DNA of 64,000 bases from Calcarisporiella thermophila CBS 279.70. Its lineage: Eukaryota > Calcarisporiellomycota. The notes under the pieces were generated by a model. The model was not told the DNA's origin and searched no databases. It saw only the letters and a program-made list of their open reading frames with translations. Below, piece by piece: positions 21,219 through 33,117 of the stretch; the first letter of the stretch is position 1, and each line of letters opens with the position of its first letter. The stretch spans positions 1-64,000 of the forward strand of contig NW_027192232.1 in NCBI RefSeq assembly GCF_041956535.1, given 5' to 3'. Both the position numbers and the translations under genes were made by a program.

Positions 21219-23184
21219 TTACTCGACAAGATACAATTTGCACAGGGTCATCGTTCTATCCTTCAGTCGCTGAAGCACCGGGAGCGTCACCGGAATCTTT
21301 ATTTCGCAGCAAATATGCCGCAGCTTCCACAGATACTTGCGGGCGAGTTCTACTTCCCCCCATTCCTCATAGAGCACCGCGTTCAGGACATCTAAAGCCC
21401 CAAAGAGGGGTGCAGCAGACTTGGAGATACCACAGTAAACCCCCCAGCTAAGGCGCAATTCCACGAGATCTACAATCCTACGCACGCAATACATACAAAC
21501 GGCGAGGGCTCTATTCCCAAGTTTAGACGCGGACACGAGCACGGGAAGGAAAAACTCGATGTAGGAGCCGAGCACGTCCAACTCTTGGAAGATGGCAAGG
21601 GCGGCAAGGGCGGTCGAGTATTCGCGGGAGAGGTGCAACACGTCCTTTCTTAGAGGAGATGGGCAGAGTTTTTCATAGTTGCTGAGCAGGTGCTCTGCCT
21701 CGACGGCAAGGGTTTCCGGCTCTATCCCCTCCGCCCTGCGTAGCATTAGTTTTCTTAGAATCCCATAGAGTCGCCCTGTATATACCGCGCACTCAACGTA
21801 GAGCGCATATTCTCCAATTTCGTGCGCATAGGGGGTTGGCCGCTTCCTTTCGTCAAAAAGCTCTAACTCCTGGTCGGGCTGATTCGCAAGTAAAAAGTGC
21901 TCATGCTCCACGAGGCTAAGCATCCATCGAACGCGGTTGAATTGCTCTTGCATGTAGGCATTCGGACAGGGCTGGTCTCGGATTAAGTTGAAATGTTGAC
22001 GGGCAAGGTGTATAAAAGTCGGGTTCCCGGTTTCCATTCGTGCCCGGGTATAGAGCAAACAAAACCCGATGACGGTGGAGAGACTAGGTTTATCAAACAA
22101 CTCCTCCTATTCACAATAGCAGCATCCAACGACCGTTAGCACCTGTTCTGCCACTATATTATCCTCTAGCAATATGGAGGTTACCATGAGCATTTTCGAA
22201 GTTTGATCTGCTGTCCGAGCGATGGGCGATCGAAACCTCACCGCTATCTCGGGGTGTTCTGCATGCACGTGGCAAGTACTCCAGGCCAACGCGCTCCACA
22301 AGATAAACTCGTTCATTTTCCCTTCTCGGAAGGCTCGCATGCATCGTGGGGCATCCATGAGACGGCCAATAGTGAAATGGCAGCGAAAGAAACAGCGTAG
22401 GAGCGAAGCCATTTCATTCATCAGTTCTTTGTCTCTCATTAGTGGAGCAGGGAGTTGAACGGGGGTATCCGCTGTATAAAGTCTACGGAAGAACGCGATG
22501 CGTTCAGAAGAGAGAACAGCTTGGTACCAGTTATATTGCAGCTGCGGGAGCTGTCTCCGACTTGTTGTCGAGCTGTTGACAGGCGATCGGGGTGAACGCG
22601 GGGAGGATGTAAAATAGGATAAATGTGAAGGAGAATCTGGGCCCAACATCTGCTGCAAGCACTTTTGCAAATTTCCTGCTGATTCAGCCTTGATCCAAAG
22701 TATCAGGCTTTTATTCGTTCGACGAATCTTCCAGCCCTCGGGTAAACTTGTGGAATCTACCTCGACGGTTGGATCTCTCGATGCTATCCGCCTTTTTATT
22801 TTGGAGATTTGGGGCATATTATTTGCTAGATCCTGTTCCATTTTACGCATCCGGCGGCGAAGCTGACCCAGAAGATGGGAGATGTACCAGATGAACTGCG
22901 CTGCCTCCTCGTCGCGTTCGGGATATCTGCAATCGGCATTGGCATGTGCGCATCGTCCGCATCGAGGTACATTCATGTCACAATGGCCCTAATGAAAGAA
23001 TATAGGATGGGAACAGCCCTGTCGTTAGCGATGACTGAAAGGATGATGCTAATGCGATGGATTATACTTTGACATCTTTGCAACGTTTGCATGTTTGGAT
23101 TTGAAACACTAGAGACATGCCATTACTATCGCTCTGTTTGAATGTAGTAGAGCCATCGACACTCCATACCATTTCATAATTCAT
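21219..23184 (-). CDS. Zn(II)2Cys6 transcription factor, 602 aa
   Basis: Exons 23184-23068, 22988-22185 and 22106-21219, all phase 0. The start could also be the later in-frame ATG at 23118; I chose the longer form because its paralogue has a similar-length first exon. The zinc cluster is rebuilt by splicing: CKRCKDVK joins GHCDMNVPRC, then GRCAHANADC (2-6-6-2-6). A basic coiled stretch follows (GQLRRRMRKMEQDL), then LPEGWKIRRTNKSL, equivalent to a linker motif seen in the other three zinc-cluster proteins here. The remainder is all-helical, like the fungal middle homology region but shorter than usual. Closest relative in the window is the gene at 40586-42529, which has the same intron positions. 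It shares a 266-bp divergent promoter with VPS26. Targets unknown. Confidence 0.82.
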
Positions 23185-23450
23185 ACTTCGACGGACACCG
23201 ATATTGATGGTTAGGGAATAGAACAAAAATCGCACTGGGTATAGATGTTTCGCCAATAGAGTTTTGAAAAGCAACCATAAAAGCTAAAATAGCCAAACCC
23301 CAAGTGGGAAGATAACTGTGACTGTTGAAGCAGGAAAGAATTGCCGCCTAAATGAAGCCAGCCTGATAAAGACCATATTACATTGACGACATCTCATAAA
23401 CGCTGTAGCAGAGCTTTCATTGTAGATCTGTTATTTAATTACAATATATT

Positions 23451-24820
23451 ATGTCCATTACTAGCCTCTTGGGCTTTTCTTCCCCTGCCGACATAGATGT
23501 GTCCTTCACAGGGGAAGAATCGCGTAAATTGGTAGAGGTTAAGGTCGGAAAGAATCGAAGAGAGCAATTTCCCCTCTATCTTGATGGCGAGACGGTATCG
23601 GGGCTAGTTCACATTCGCTTGCTGGGTGGGAAAAAGCTGGATCACTTGGGCATCAAGATTGAGCTGGTCGGTAGTATTGGTAAGGACAGAGGGTATTCCC
23701 CGATGCAGGGAAGCTGTTGACGTTTGACTTTGACCATGGCAGAAATGATCTACGATCGCGGAAGACACTCCGACTTCCTCTCGCTCTCCCATGAGCTGGC
23801 AGCACCAGGGGAGTTGCACCACAACACGAAGTACGATTTCACTTTCAAAAATGTGGAGAAAGCCTATGAGTCGTATCAGGGAATTAACATCCGCCTACGG
23901 TACTTTTATTTGGCCTTTTTGTTTCGGAGGAGGGACATTATTGACGCGCGGGGGAGTCTAACCCCCATTTTCACAGATACTTTGTGCGTGTGACCATATC
24001 GAGGCGCATTTCGGACGTCGTGCAAGAACGGGATCTCTGGGTGTACTCCTACAAACCGCTCCCTGAGAAGAACGACGCAAGCATCAAGATGGAGGTGGGG
24101 ATAGAGAATGCATTGCATCTTGAGTTTGAGTATAACAAGTCTAGGTGATGGTTTGGCCGATGATCGAGCGATCTCTACCCCCCTACTAAACGCTGATGCT
24201 CTGTTTCTTATTTTCATGTGAAAAGGTATCATTTGAAAGATGTCATTGTTGGGAAGATCTATTTCATGTTGATCCGAATCCGGATTAAACATATGGAGTT
24301 ATCCATCATTCGACAAGAGATGACCGGATCAGGTACAGACCCCGATTGCCATACTAAAGAGACTGGGGGCACTCACCCCATTCTACTCTTCTGTGCCGAT
24401 AGGACCGAATCAATATAGTGAGAGCGAAACCATCGCCAAGTTTGAGATCATGGACGGAGCGCCTACTCGAGGTTAGAGATGGATCCCTAGACTGGTTTGT
24501 ATGTATGCCATGCTGATGCACCTCGATATATAGGAGAGACGATCCCCATTCGACTTTTCCTTGGCGGGTACGAGCTGACACCCACCTTCATCGATGTGAA
24601 CAAAAAGTTCTCCACCTGTTATTTTCTCAGTCTTGTGCTCATAGACGAAGAAAATCGGAGATACTTCAAACAACAAGAGGTCACCCTCTATCGGCGGCGA
24701 GGTAGGGGGGGGGGATTTTTCGAGAATGACCCATGTTTCTCTCGCTCATTGCATCTATGTTTCTGCATTATAGTAGACGACGGGTTTCCGCCTGAGGGAG
24801 AGGGTCAAAATGGGCCGTGA
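23451..24820 (+). CDS. VPS26: Retromer subunit VPS26
   Basis: Exons 23451-23679, 23743-23899, 23977-24144, 24226-24332, 24403-24471, 24534-24701 and 24774-24820; 314 aa, the normal VPS26 length. The arrestin-like fold is obvious throughout: SPADIDVSF, YLDGETVSGLVHI, MIYDRGRHSDFLSL, KVEKAYESYQG-like NVEKAYESYQG, NIRLRYFVRVTISRRI, ASIKMEVGIENALHLEFEY, YHLKDVIVGKIYF, IKHMELSIIRQE, FEIMDGAPTRG, IPIRLFLGGYELTPT and RRYFKQQEVTLYRR. VPS26 binds VPS35 on endosomes and sorts cargo back to the Golgi or plasma membrane. The last intron (24702-24773) is 72 nt without an in-frame stop, so retaining it would only insert 24 residues before the same C-terminus. The divergent neighbour is a zinc-cluster gene. 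Confidence 0.95.
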
Positions 24821-25387
24821 TGGTTGAGGGGGCTCTACGCATTGTAAATTTTTGCAATTGACACTATACGGGCATGGATAAGATTAGTCGACTCATCTCC
24901 GATTTCTCCTCGTTATTCCCATATGGAATGCTGGGAAATCTCGTTAGCCTAGGGGTTTCATTTTAAGTTTTCATTCCCAATTACAGATCGTTTCCTTCGG
25001 ATTGTGGCTTGTATATTTTTCTTTCCTTAATATTAATACACCTCCCCTTTTCCATCGCAAGAATGAGCATCCCAAAAAAATGAGTGAAGCAGAACATAGA
25101 TAAATTCTTCCTTGCATCTCTGCTATTTGCTTAATGTCTCTAGTTTAATATTCCCAAGGGCTTATGCTTGTATCTGTTTGGTTTATGTATTATTTTACCT
25201 TGCTATTGATCTTCACGTACTCCTCCACTTAGTGTATTGCTTTAACTTGACCCGTCATCTGTGATTATATTATCTGTTTAGATCCCCCCTGTGGACATTA
25301 TTATTGGATGTATGGCAGTGTAGAGAATCTGTAGCTCTTCTAATCCATTCAGGACTATATACCTTTTTATTCAATACTATATCATAT
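24821..25387. other. Intergenic between co-oriented VPS26 and phosphatase genes
   Basis: AT-rich and pyrimidine-rich. Probably the VPS26 3' UTR followed by the promoter of the phosphatase gene. No gene seen. Confidence 0.5.
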
Positions 25388-26625
25388 ATGTCTCTATCTC
25401 CCGCCAGCCAGGTTCCTGAGACCCCTACCCTTTCCAACATTATCACCCAAACATTACCCACTGCATCCGGGAGCCGATGTGACAGGAGGGCGCTAGGTAG
25501 TGAGCCGATTGGTTTTGATATGGATGCACGAAGCATTTTGATGAGTTAAAATATATTTCTGCCCAGATTTCGTTGCGGCATCGCATCCCCCGTCTCCGCA
25601 AAAATCCCAGTCGTTCCCACCGGCGCCTTCTCCAGAGTCGGGGGTCAATGGAGACCCATCTCGAGCCAAAGGCTCGCGTCGCTTTCTCTCCCTTCTCTTT
25701 TGCTGTTCTCCCCGCCTTCTCGACAAGATTTCTCCGCTCCAAGGTCGGAGTGGAAAAAGACAGACTCCGACGCCTCTCTATATTGACGCCACAGAGGAAG
25801 ACGAGGAGGAGGCGGGGGAGGCGGAGGAGGCGGGGGGAGAGGAGGAGGAAGAGGAGGAGGAGGAGGCCGTTGGAGCCAATAGGAGAAGAAATGGGGCCAC
25901 GGCCACCCGAACCTTGCTGGGGCCGGTGGGGGAGAAGGATGTTGGGCGGAAATGCCTCGTCCTCGACTTGGACGAAACTCTTGTACATAGCTCGTTTAGA
26001 GTGAGTTATTCTCCCCGTTGCGTCGGCTTCTACACCGGAGCCGCATACTGATCGTGCTCTTGCCTTTTAGCCTGTCCCGCAGGCCGACTTCATTATTCCG
26101 ATCGAGATCGACAATACGGTTCACCACTTCTATGTGCTGAAGCGGCCGGGGGTGGACGAGTTTTTGCGGCGGATGGGGCAGCTCTACGAAATCGTGGTGT
26201 TCACCGCAAGTGTGGCCAAATATGCGGATCCCGTGCTAGATAGGCTGGATGTGGGCAAGGTGGTGAGACATCGGCTATTTCGGGAATCGTGCATACAGCT
26301 CAAAGGGAGCTATGTGAAGGTAACTACGCGGGACGCCCCATTCGAGCCGATGCCCTGTAAGGCTTGATGACCTCAGCATCCCCCCCCTTTGTAGGATCTG
26401 TCTCAGCTTGGTCGCGACCTACGCAGCATCATCATCCTCGACAACTCCCCCATCTCCTACCTGCTGCATCCCTCGAATGCCGTCCCAGTGTCGTCGTGGT
26501 TCTCGGACCCGCACGACAGCGAGCTGTGCGATATGATCCCCTTCCTCGAGGACATGGCCCGGGCCGAGGTGGAGGACGTGAGGATAGTGTTGGACGGCTC
26601 CATTGCTAAGGCGGCCTCGAGCTGA
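25388..26625 (+). CDS. SCP/NIF-type (Psr1-like) protein phosphatase
   Basis: Preferred exons 25388-25496, 25567-26000, 26071-26319 and 26395-26625; 340 aa. The N-terminus has the LSNIITQTL segment and, after splicing, a hydrophobic di-Cys patch ([13 protein letters not shown]) like the palmitoylated region of human CTDSP-type phosphatases. A poly-Glu insertion (about 25 acidic residues) follows, then the catalytic NIF/FCP1 domain. Signature motif I is [15 protein letters not shown] (DxDxT), followed by [24 protein letters not shown] [56 protein letters not shown] and [18 protein letters not shown]. These Mg-dependent phosphatases remove Ser/Thr phosphates from the RNA polymerase II tail or membrane-associated targets. 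An alternative first splice (25545-25566) would be only 22 nt long and is unlikely. Confidence 0.9.
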
Positions 26626-27372
26626 CCATGCTCGGGTCCCCGTGTTTTTCTTGAACTTGTCTCTGTTTTTCTTGCCCTCAACCTCGTCAATAAAGGCGCT
26701 GCCCCTTCCAGCCGCTCCATGAGCGAGACTGCTGTCTCTCGCGGCCTGGACGTAAGGGGCTCCGAGCCCGCGGGCCTGCCCAAGCTCGGCGCCAATTACA
26801 CTAAAGAGTAGACGTGTCCAATTTAATTTGGGGGCAAAACAACAAAAGAAAACAACAGGCAGGGGACTGCCCGAGCTTAACCCAAGATCTCTGACCAAGC
26901 CCAATTCAATCCGGGCTTTTGAGGAAGGGCGAAAATCGCCGGGCAAAACCTTCGCCGATTCCCAATCCGACCCAGAGCCCCATCCAAAAGGCAATTCTGT
27001 AACAGAGCAAATGCGGCTGTTTCTGGTGTGAGAACGGGCTTCGGACAGCCTTGCGCAATTGGCACATGCACCCCCCCTCAGCAAGCAGCCTCTGAATGCG
27101 CTAGCCCGCGCAGTCTGTCGGGTGAAAATGGATATATACGCACATCCTTCTCCTACATATGCATCGCGCCCAGCCCTGCCTGCTTACCGAGGCTATAAAT
27201 GAAATTAGCGTTTTGTTTTCTTATTTTTTGACAACCTCAGCTCGCTCCTGCCTTTTCCGTCGGCTTCTGCGTCTTCTATTTTTTCCCTCTCCCCCGCCCC
27301 GCTCCCGCTCCCGCTCTCTCTTGTTTCTCCCTTGCTTCGTGCTGCCCATCCCGCCAATCTCTTGCCACAACC
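26626..27372. other. GC-richer intergenic and promoter region
   Basis: Between the phosphatase stop and the next start. The last 150 bp are strongly pyrimidine-rich (CTCCCGCTCC-type), typical of a leader. Minus-strand frames through here overlap the phosphatase and have no family resemblance. Confidence 0.5.
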
Positions 27373-30367
27373 ATGTTCCCCTCGCTGGATAATGACAACA
27401 GCAGCGGGGGAACCCCCACCAAGCGGCTGCGCGTCACAAAAGCCTGTTCCCGGTGTCGGAATAGAAAAACTAAGGTAGCATCCTAACCCATTTCCCGCCT
27501 TCTCCCCCTCTCCATGTCCAGAATTAAACCATGCCATTGCTTCTCCTCCGTTGCAGTGCGATGGACTCGTGCCAAAATGCACCCCCTGTCTCTACAAGAA
27601 CACCGAGTGCGTGTACGAATCGCCCACTCCAAAACCCGGAGCTGCCAGCCTGGAAACGCTGAATGCGCTAGCACAGCGCTTAGATTCGCTGGAGCGCCGA
27701 ATGAGGGACATTGATTCCTCGCCTAGCGAGGGCGAGAGCAGCGGCTCCTCGCCGGATCAGAGGAGATCTGAGACCTCGTCCCAATCCGAGGATTCGCGCT
27801 CAGAACAGAAACGGGAATTGGAGGCCATGATGCTGGTGAGCCCGCACAAACCTTTATCGCACAGACACTGGACGTTGAGCTTTTCAAACACTGGCCTTCG
27901 GTAATTAATTCTCTTTATATACGATGGCTCATCTTTTCTTGTCCTTTTCCCTTGATTGGCCTCTTTCATCCCGATCCGCACTTCCATTCATTGATCCCTC
28001 TTGTGTTTTGCGCTTTAGCATCGACACCAACATTACCAATGTCTCTGACATCTACCGCCTCCTCTTGACCGGTCTCAGCCAGCTCGACATCGGGTCCTCT
28101 TCCCCCCCCTATTCTCAACAGCTTCAGTATGATCACTCACCCCAGCTGCCTCAGCAACAGGGCGCCACCCCCAACATCCGCAAGAGCTTACGTGTCGACA
28201 CCCGTTTTGGCAACGATCCTATCCACAGGATCTTCTGGAGAAGCCCTAGCGGACGGTCGGAATTACAAGGAGGCGGCGCCGACATCCCGGACGAGATCAC
28301 GCTTGCGTTTATCAACCACCAGCTGCTCGATGATCTTGTAAAACAGTATCTTGATCACTTCTGCAACGTGGCGCCCATCATCGACCGGGAGGCGTTTTGG
28401 ACCGAGTATCGGTCCGGGGAGATGGACCCCCTTCTCCTCTACTCTATCCTCGCTCGCATGGCCACCGATATCTACAATGTGGACCGTTTTCCTGACCCTG
28501 ACACCCAGCGCGCAGTCGGGCGGTTCTTTTTCCGCAACGCAAGAACAATTTTCCAGGAGCGTTTCGACCAACCCTCCGTATCCTCCGTTCTGGCCCTTGC
28601 CAATTTGGCATGGCACAAGTACGAGAGTCTGGATCCCAACGGCGCCGCACTCTACTGCGGGGCGGCAGTACGAATGGCTCAGGTATGCAGATGCACGCAC
28701 ATACCTGTGCCCTCTTCTCCCCCTCCACTCGAGGTGGGCGGGCATCGATTCCAATATTGAGCTCTTCCTATCTTGATTAGATCTTGCAACTCCACCGCCG
28801 GAATTCGGATATCTACATGGAGGCTCAAAACGAGATACAGCGAGAAATGTTGCTTCGAATATGGTGGTACATCTATTGCACAGACCGCAAACTCGCCTTG
28901 TTCTGGGGAAAACCCATGCTCATCCACGACGACGACTGCGACCTGGATCTTCCAAAGGCCCTCGAGATCGATGTCGCCCGTTCTGCGGCCGACTCGGTGA
29001 ACTTCTTCCGCCAGGACGTGAAGCTGATGCATATCACCGGAGACATCATCAAGAAGCTGTACTCGCGTCAGACGGACAATGTGCCCTTGAGCACGGTGTC
29101 GGAACTGGAGAACATGCTCACCGAATGGTTCAAACAGTTGCCGGCCCATCTCCAATTTGACCTCGATCACATGGACACCTCCACTCCCCGCTCCTGCTTC
29201 CTCACCCTGCTCAATGTCTACTACCATACCCTCTGGATCCTGGTGCATCAGCTGTTCCTGCCCCGCCCCGAAGACGCCTCGGAGCCCATCCCGAGCATCA
29301 GCCTGAACATCTGCACCAAGTCGGCCAACACCATCGTCTACATTCTGACCAACCTGATCACCTTTGACTACTGCCAGCAGTACCTTTTCCCCGTCTCGGT
29401 GGCCTCCAACATCCACATCCGCAACTTCGGCTCGCTGGACCCGCAGAAGGTGGAGAACGCAAAATTCAACCTCGCGAGGGTGCGGCACTGCATCAAGCAC
29501 ACCCCTTTCTACCGAATCCAGTATCCGCCCGTGATGGAGTTCTCTCGCTACCTGGACCAATTCCCGGTGCCGCTGGAAATTCCAGACCCCACCGATGTGG
29601 AGGAGTGCAAACGGCTCTCCTCCCCAACCTCACAGCTGGAAGCGGCGGCCGTGGTGGACTCCGAAGGAAACGGCACGGAAACGGGTGGAAATGCGGGGCC
29701 GCGGGCCGCCTTTGGAAGGGCGAACACCTTCCCCTCCGTGTCGCCTCCCACCTCCACCTCCACCTCCACCACCACTGGCCTGGCGACCCCTCACACAACC
29801 GCAATGCTCGCGAGTACTGGGCCCGAGGCCAGTGTGTTTCAGGGCGAATTTTTCGCAGGTGAATGCGACTTTTCTAGGATCATGTCGAACTTTATGCCCT
29901 CGAGCCAGGCCCGGATGCCACCGCGCACCATGAATGAGCCGCTCCCCCAGGAACTCTATCCACCGCAACAGCAATCACTTCCCTCACCACCACAACAGAA
30001 GCCACTACAGCAATCTCAGCAACCACAACCATCGCAACCCCATCCAACACTGCAACCACCGCTCGTCCAGCACGAGAGACAAGAGCAGCGGCGTGGCAAC
30101 GGGACCTATGCAAGCACGCAAGCTCAGCAGCCACCTCATCCCAAACTACCCTCTTCTCATTTGCCTCCCACGCAGTCCTCGCAACCGTCGGAGGAGATCA
30201 GTCCTCTTGGTCACTTGCATGTATATTCGAACTTCACCGCATTGCCACTGACGGAACCTTGGCGGACCCCGGTGCCGACGCTAAACGTAGCGATCCGAGA
30301 AGAAACCGACGGGGAAACCCCACTGCGGGCATCATGGAGAGGAGAAAAAAGAACATATAATTCGTAG
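27373..30367 (+). CDS. Zn(II)2Cys6 transcription factor, 898 aa
   Basis: Exons 27373-27474, 27557-27900, 28019-28682 and 28781-30367, all GT..AG and phase-consistent. The cluster CSRCRNRKTK joins CDGLVPKC, then TPCLYKNTEC (2-6-6-2-6). A leucine-rich linker (LNALAQRLDSLERRM) and a Ser/Glu-rich region follow. Next is GLRIDTNITNVSDIYRLLL, almost the same as in the gene at 2943-6657. The fungal middle homology region runs from about residue 235 (FINHQLLDDLVKQYLDHF) through RIWWYIYCTDRKLALFWGKP and SLNICTKSAN. The C-terminal third is Gln/Pro/Ser-rich and probably activating. Like its paralogue it should be a nuclear DNA-binding regulator of unknown targets. Intron three splits the region just before ILQLHRRN. 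Confidence 0.88.
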
Positions 30368-32451
30368 CCTTAACTGCATTGATTTCTGTTCTTTGTAAGT
30401 ATTGGAATTGACTATTTTCACTCTATTGCCATTGCTATTTCGAGTACTGTGATGATATCCTGTTGGCTTATATACATATCTACGTTAACATATATTTGCG
30501 AAACATTCAATATTGGTTATTTTAGTTTTCATTCATATGTTCCTACATGTCCTGTTTGTTCCTTTTTTTTTTTTTACTTCCCCTTTAGATTTGGGTCTTT
30601 CTAAGTTATTCATATATTTAGCTATTTGAAATGAAAAAAAAAATTCTCAAAAAAGAGATATGCATCGGTTCCGTATGAAGAGCGTTCATATTCTTTTTTG
30701 CCTTCCCTGTAACATGGTCATCTGTGATATAACACCCATTTCTTTACTCCTATGCTTTTGGGGCATTTGCCGTTTTCACTTAGAGACGCTACTATAAAGA
30801 GGAGCCCTAGTATGAAACAAGCGAGGTATTTTCACCCAATCCGCTCCTCCTTCGAGTTTTAGTAAGAAACTCAGATGTGCCTCGACGGCATTCCCAATGA
30901 GATTGGCTTTAGCGTCCTCTAATTCTAAATAGAGTTTGCAATGCAACCTTGTTTAATGGTCTGATAAACAAAAGGCTCAAACACGACACAAGCAGGCGTG
31001 AGAATACCCGGTGGTTAGGTAAGCGCAAGCTGAAAGGACACAGATGCATTCGCCCGCATAGAGCCAGGCGAGGTCCAGCCGCGAGAGAGAGATGCGAGCT
31101 GCCAAGAGGAGAGGAGGAGGGGCAGGGGGGCGTGGGGGGAAATGAGGTCATATGCAGCCGTACATTGCTTCACCGCGATGCTTGAGGCTAAACAAGCTTG
31201 ACAGGTTGACAAAGCCGCGCTAGGCCTAAAGCGAAAGTTAACCTTCCGTTGCCAGCGCCAACCCCCCCCCCCCCCGCGCATCTATCCCTAGCGCCCGCTT
31301 CGTGGCATGAATGGATCCACGATATTCTAACCGTGCCCACAGAAAAAATTTGGCGGAGATTGGCCTCTTGCTAGATGGATTGGTTCCCCTCGGGCTACTC
31401 CTTATCAGACACCTGGGAATCCTTCAGGGCGCCATGCAGGCTCTCCAAGTTCTCGAGGGGAATTAATGACTGCAGCTGTGCAGGCAGGAGAGATCAAGCT
31501 CATTTGAAGGCAAGATGAGGGGTGGGTCGATGCGAGTTTACGGCGAAAAATGAGGCGTATTGAAAAAAAAAAGAAGCCTGGATAAATTAATGTCGATGTC
31601 GGGTAAATTAGATTTGTAATAGACTATTTTAATCTCTATGAGCGAGGGTAATCGTATGCAGAACACTTTCGATATTTATTTAATAATAATATAAGTGATT
31701 CAGGCAGGCGTTTCAGTATCGAAACATTGTAGATAAAAACAAAACAAAAAAAAAACTTTTTTTAAAAGCTGCATCCAGTGTTTCATCATACTAGGACTTG
31801 ATCGCCTCAAGCGTTGTTTTATCGTGGTCTGGATGGTCACAGAAAGCTAAGGCGCTCACTCAGCCCATGGGGTGACCTAGTTTCTGCTCCCTATCAAACG
31901 AGTATTTACTAAAGCCTGTAGATGATTTCTGTTATTATATTGCTGTAAGATAGCATATGGCCCACGTGAAAATGTAGTTATATGTATTACTTATTAGTAT
32001 AATAGAGCACAGTAATTGAAAGTAGGCCGGTAGGACATGCCAGCACGGTAATTTATTGGAATTGAATATCAGGTCCATTAATTGGAAACTATCCTGTGCA
32101 GGGACAGAGTAAAGATAGGCACGGGTGTGTAAATGCATACAAGTAATGCTTAAGATCTACTGTAAGGCACTTATCATATGAATAGTGGACCGAAGCCACT
32201 TGCATACCTATCCTTCCAAAAAATTGGATGTCAATTCTCGATGTCACTCCTCTTTGTGGATTTTACTACTTATTTTTGTAGCCGTTTGATATCGTTTGCT
32301 TGTTTCTATATTATTGATGACCATTGAGCCATAAGAAAAACCCGACAAACTCCCATAAAATATAATAAAAAAAAATCAAAAATAATCAAAAAATTTTTAT
32401 ATAAATATTTTAGATTTCCTCCGGTTTTCAGGAGCGCACTAATAGCTTGGT
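30368..32451. other. Long intergenic region, no protein gene seen
   Basis: About 2 kb between the convergent zinc-cluster and SEC16 genes, ending at the tRNA. Holds a 14-C run near 31263-31276 inside a GC-rich patch (30950-31330), flanked by AT-rich DNA. No frame supported. Confidence 0.5.
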
Positions 32452-32522
32452 GCGTTAGTAGTTGACTGGTACAATATTTCCCTTCCAAGGAAAAGGACGG
32501 GGTTCGATTCCCCGCTAACGCA
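32452..32522 (+). tRNA. tRNA-Gly (anticodon UCC)
   Basis: Folds as a full cloverleaf. The acceptor GCGTTAG pairs with CTAACGC (7 bp). The D-arm stem GTTG pairs with CAAT and encloses ACTGGTA. The anticodon stem TTTCC/GGAAA holds loop CTTCCAA, so the anticodon is TCC (UCC, Gly). A 4-nt variable loop precedes the T-arm CGGGG-TTCGATT-CCCCG. The discriminator base is A at 32522. There is no intron. A TTTCTTTTT tract immediately downstream (about 32524-32532) fits RNA polymerase III termination. The internal B box GGTTCGATTCC is canonical. Confidence 0.93.
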
Positions 32523-33117
32523 TTTCTTTTTAATTTTTTACTTTATTGTTCTCAACAATGATATCCGTGGTTGAAACGCAGAGAGAAGTTGGCTGCCTGG
32601 AATAAAAGGTGTTCGTCGCTAGAGGATATGAAAATATATTCGAGCGCAAAAAATTATCTTAACTGCCGGTGGATTTTTGCAACCAAAAATGCCACCGCGC
32701 CATTGACTTCTGGTGCATCCTATTTCGGCGGAGAGCTCACCGAACAGGTGTCGAAGGAAAAGATGCTGAGATACTGTTTTAAGTCACTTTTGTCATAGTC
32801 TGTAGCCCGTACATTATCCTAGCGACGAAGTCCTACAGTTGTACAGTCTGATTTAAAGGAAATAACTGGGAAGGCTAATATAAATAAAACCGTCGAAATG
32901 TTTCCCTTTTTTTTTAGATTTAATATCATCCCGTCCTTTCTTTTACAGGGTTAGAAGAAAAGAATAAAAAGTATAAACAATAAAAAAGAAATAACAAAGA
33001 ATATATCCGTAAATAATAAAGAAAAGTGACCGAAATAGAAACAAAACCAGTAGGAAAAGAAAAAGTATTTTTGAATTAAGAGTAAACGTCTTGAGAGGCC
33101 TTGTAGAAAGAGCAAAA
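32523..33117. other. Intergenic after tRNA, 3' region of SEC16
   Basis: AT-rich. It includes the pol III T-tract just after the tRNA and the presumed 3' UTR of SEC16. No other feature seen. Confidence 0.5.

Noticed and set aside
25545-25566. 22-nt intron in the phosphatase gene
   Set aside because: Below plausible intron size; a 70-nt intron using the donor at 25497 keeps the same phase and the same acceptor.
26419-27084. 221-codon minus-strand frame
   Set aside because: Overlaps the last exon of the phosphatase on the opposite strand, has no recognisable domain and odd composition.
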